Part shown: piece after piece, positions 48,608 to 48,865 of the stretch | How the letters are laid out: every line of letters begins with the position of its first letter | How positions within the stretch are numbered: the stretch's first letter is position 1 | Origin: Candidatus Dormiibacterota bacterium | GTDB lineage: Bacteria > Chloroflexota > Dormibacteria > Aeolococcales > Aeolococcaceae | Direction: 5' to 3' | Assembly (NCBI GenBank): GCA_036495095.1 | Contig: DASXNK010000058.1 | Coordinates: 1 to 48,865 of the forward strand | Length of the DNA stretch: 48,865 nucleotides | Made by a program: the position numbers and the translations under genes | The notes under the pieces: generated by a model | What the model saw: the letters and a program-made list of their open reading frames with translations, nothing else | What the model was told of the DNA's origin: nothing | Databases searched by the model: none

Positions 48608-48865
48608 TCACACCGCAGCCGGCGCCGCGGCGGCCAGCTGCAGGTCGGCCGGGACCTCGAGGTCGTAGAGCTTGGCGGCGTTGAGGCCGAGGATCTTGCG
48701 CTTGCCCTCGATGGTCAGGTCGACCCCCTTCTGCTCCTTGATGTCCTCGGGCATCTGGAAGTCGACGAACTTCTCGACGATCCAGCGCGGGCTCCACAGG
48801 GCGTAGTCGGAGGCGAAGGTCAGCCGGTCCTCGCCGACCCACCAGAGCAGCTCGCTCAGCACCTC
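48608..48865 (-). CDS. C-terminal end of an amidohydrolase-family protein (cut by window edge)
   Basis: The last 85 or so residues of a gene that continues beyond the right edge; the frame is open to the border. LTFASDYALWSPRWIVEKFV contains the conserved Asp of the amidohydrolase-2 metal site (FASDY), and LGLNAAKLYDLEVPADL is the typical C-terminal helix. This amidohydrolase subtype is known from the propane/MimABCD-type soluble monooxygenase operons, where it sits directly upstream of the DUF59 and alcohol dehydrogenase genes. It ends ten bases before the DUF59 start. The catalytic role there is unproven. Confidence 0.8.
   Translation of the reverse strand, partial: EVLSELLWWVGEDRLTFASDYALWSPRWIVEKFVDFQMPEDIKEQKGVDLTIEGKRKILGLNAAKLYDLEVPADLQLAAAAPAAV

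Overview
The window is a very GC-rich, tightly packed bacterial chromosome segment with about 47 protein genes, one broken gene, and no tRNA, rRNA, CRISPR array or insertion sequence that I can see. Gene content suggests a high-GC soil bacterium of the Actinobacteria or Candidatus Dormibacterota type. The clues are an F420/LLM-type oxidoreductase, an actinobacterial-style hydrocarbon monooxygenase operon, an esterase-monooxygenase fusion, and many starts placed 6-9 nt after a TANNNT -10 box (leaderless transcripts). This placement is inference; no ribosomal or other strong phylogenetic marker is present except dnaE.

Left part (1-9.5 kb): the end of a membrane protein gene; a vanadium-haloperoxidase gene that has lost its catalytic middle; a xylose-type sugar ABC transporter (binding lipoprotein, half-size ATPase, permease); an LLM flavin/F420 oxidoreductase; an ArsR-SRPBCC-DUF899 operon behind a tandem operator; a methyltransferase divergent from a TetR regulator; and upp.

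Middle part (9.5-29 kb): an SDR dehydrogenase coupled to an esterase-Baeyer-Villiger monooxygenase fusion; a SHOCT protein, an alpha/beta hydrolase and a 2-hydroxyacid dehydrogenase; a DNA methyltransferase translationally coupled to queC and followed by queE; a secreted SpaA/DUF4214 repeat protein; a DedA protein; lgt; yggT; a HAD phosphatase coupled to dnaE; and a sedolisin-like S53 protease.

Regulatory and transport block (29-42.5 kb): a KdpE-like regulator and a short KdpD-like kinase lie tail-to-tail. The kinase is in an operon with a KimA-like APC transporter. A mirror-symmetric promoter separates the transporter from a tandem universal-stress protein that ends in three near-identical 49-residue repeats. 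A second two-component system is divergent from a lipoprotein-ABC-ABC-FtsX operon, with a triple 11-bp-spaced direct repeat between them. A second DedA protein follows.

Right part (42.5 kb to the edge, all on the minus strand): the most notable locus. Reading in the direction of transcription it encodes the end of an amidohydrolase, a DUF59 (MIP18-like) protein, a zinc alcohol dehydrogenase, the C, A and B subunits of a copper membrane monooxygenase (PmoCAB/AmoCAB/HmoCAB family) with all expected metal ligands, a small one-helix membrane protein in the D position, and an epoxide-hydrolase-like enzyme. The first three genes match the accessory set that usually follows soluble di-iron propane monooxygenases. 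The locus therefore looks like a hybrid hydrocarbon-oxidation operon: monooxygenase makes an alcohol or epoxide, and the dehydrogenase and epoxide hydrolase process it. The upstream half lies outside the window.
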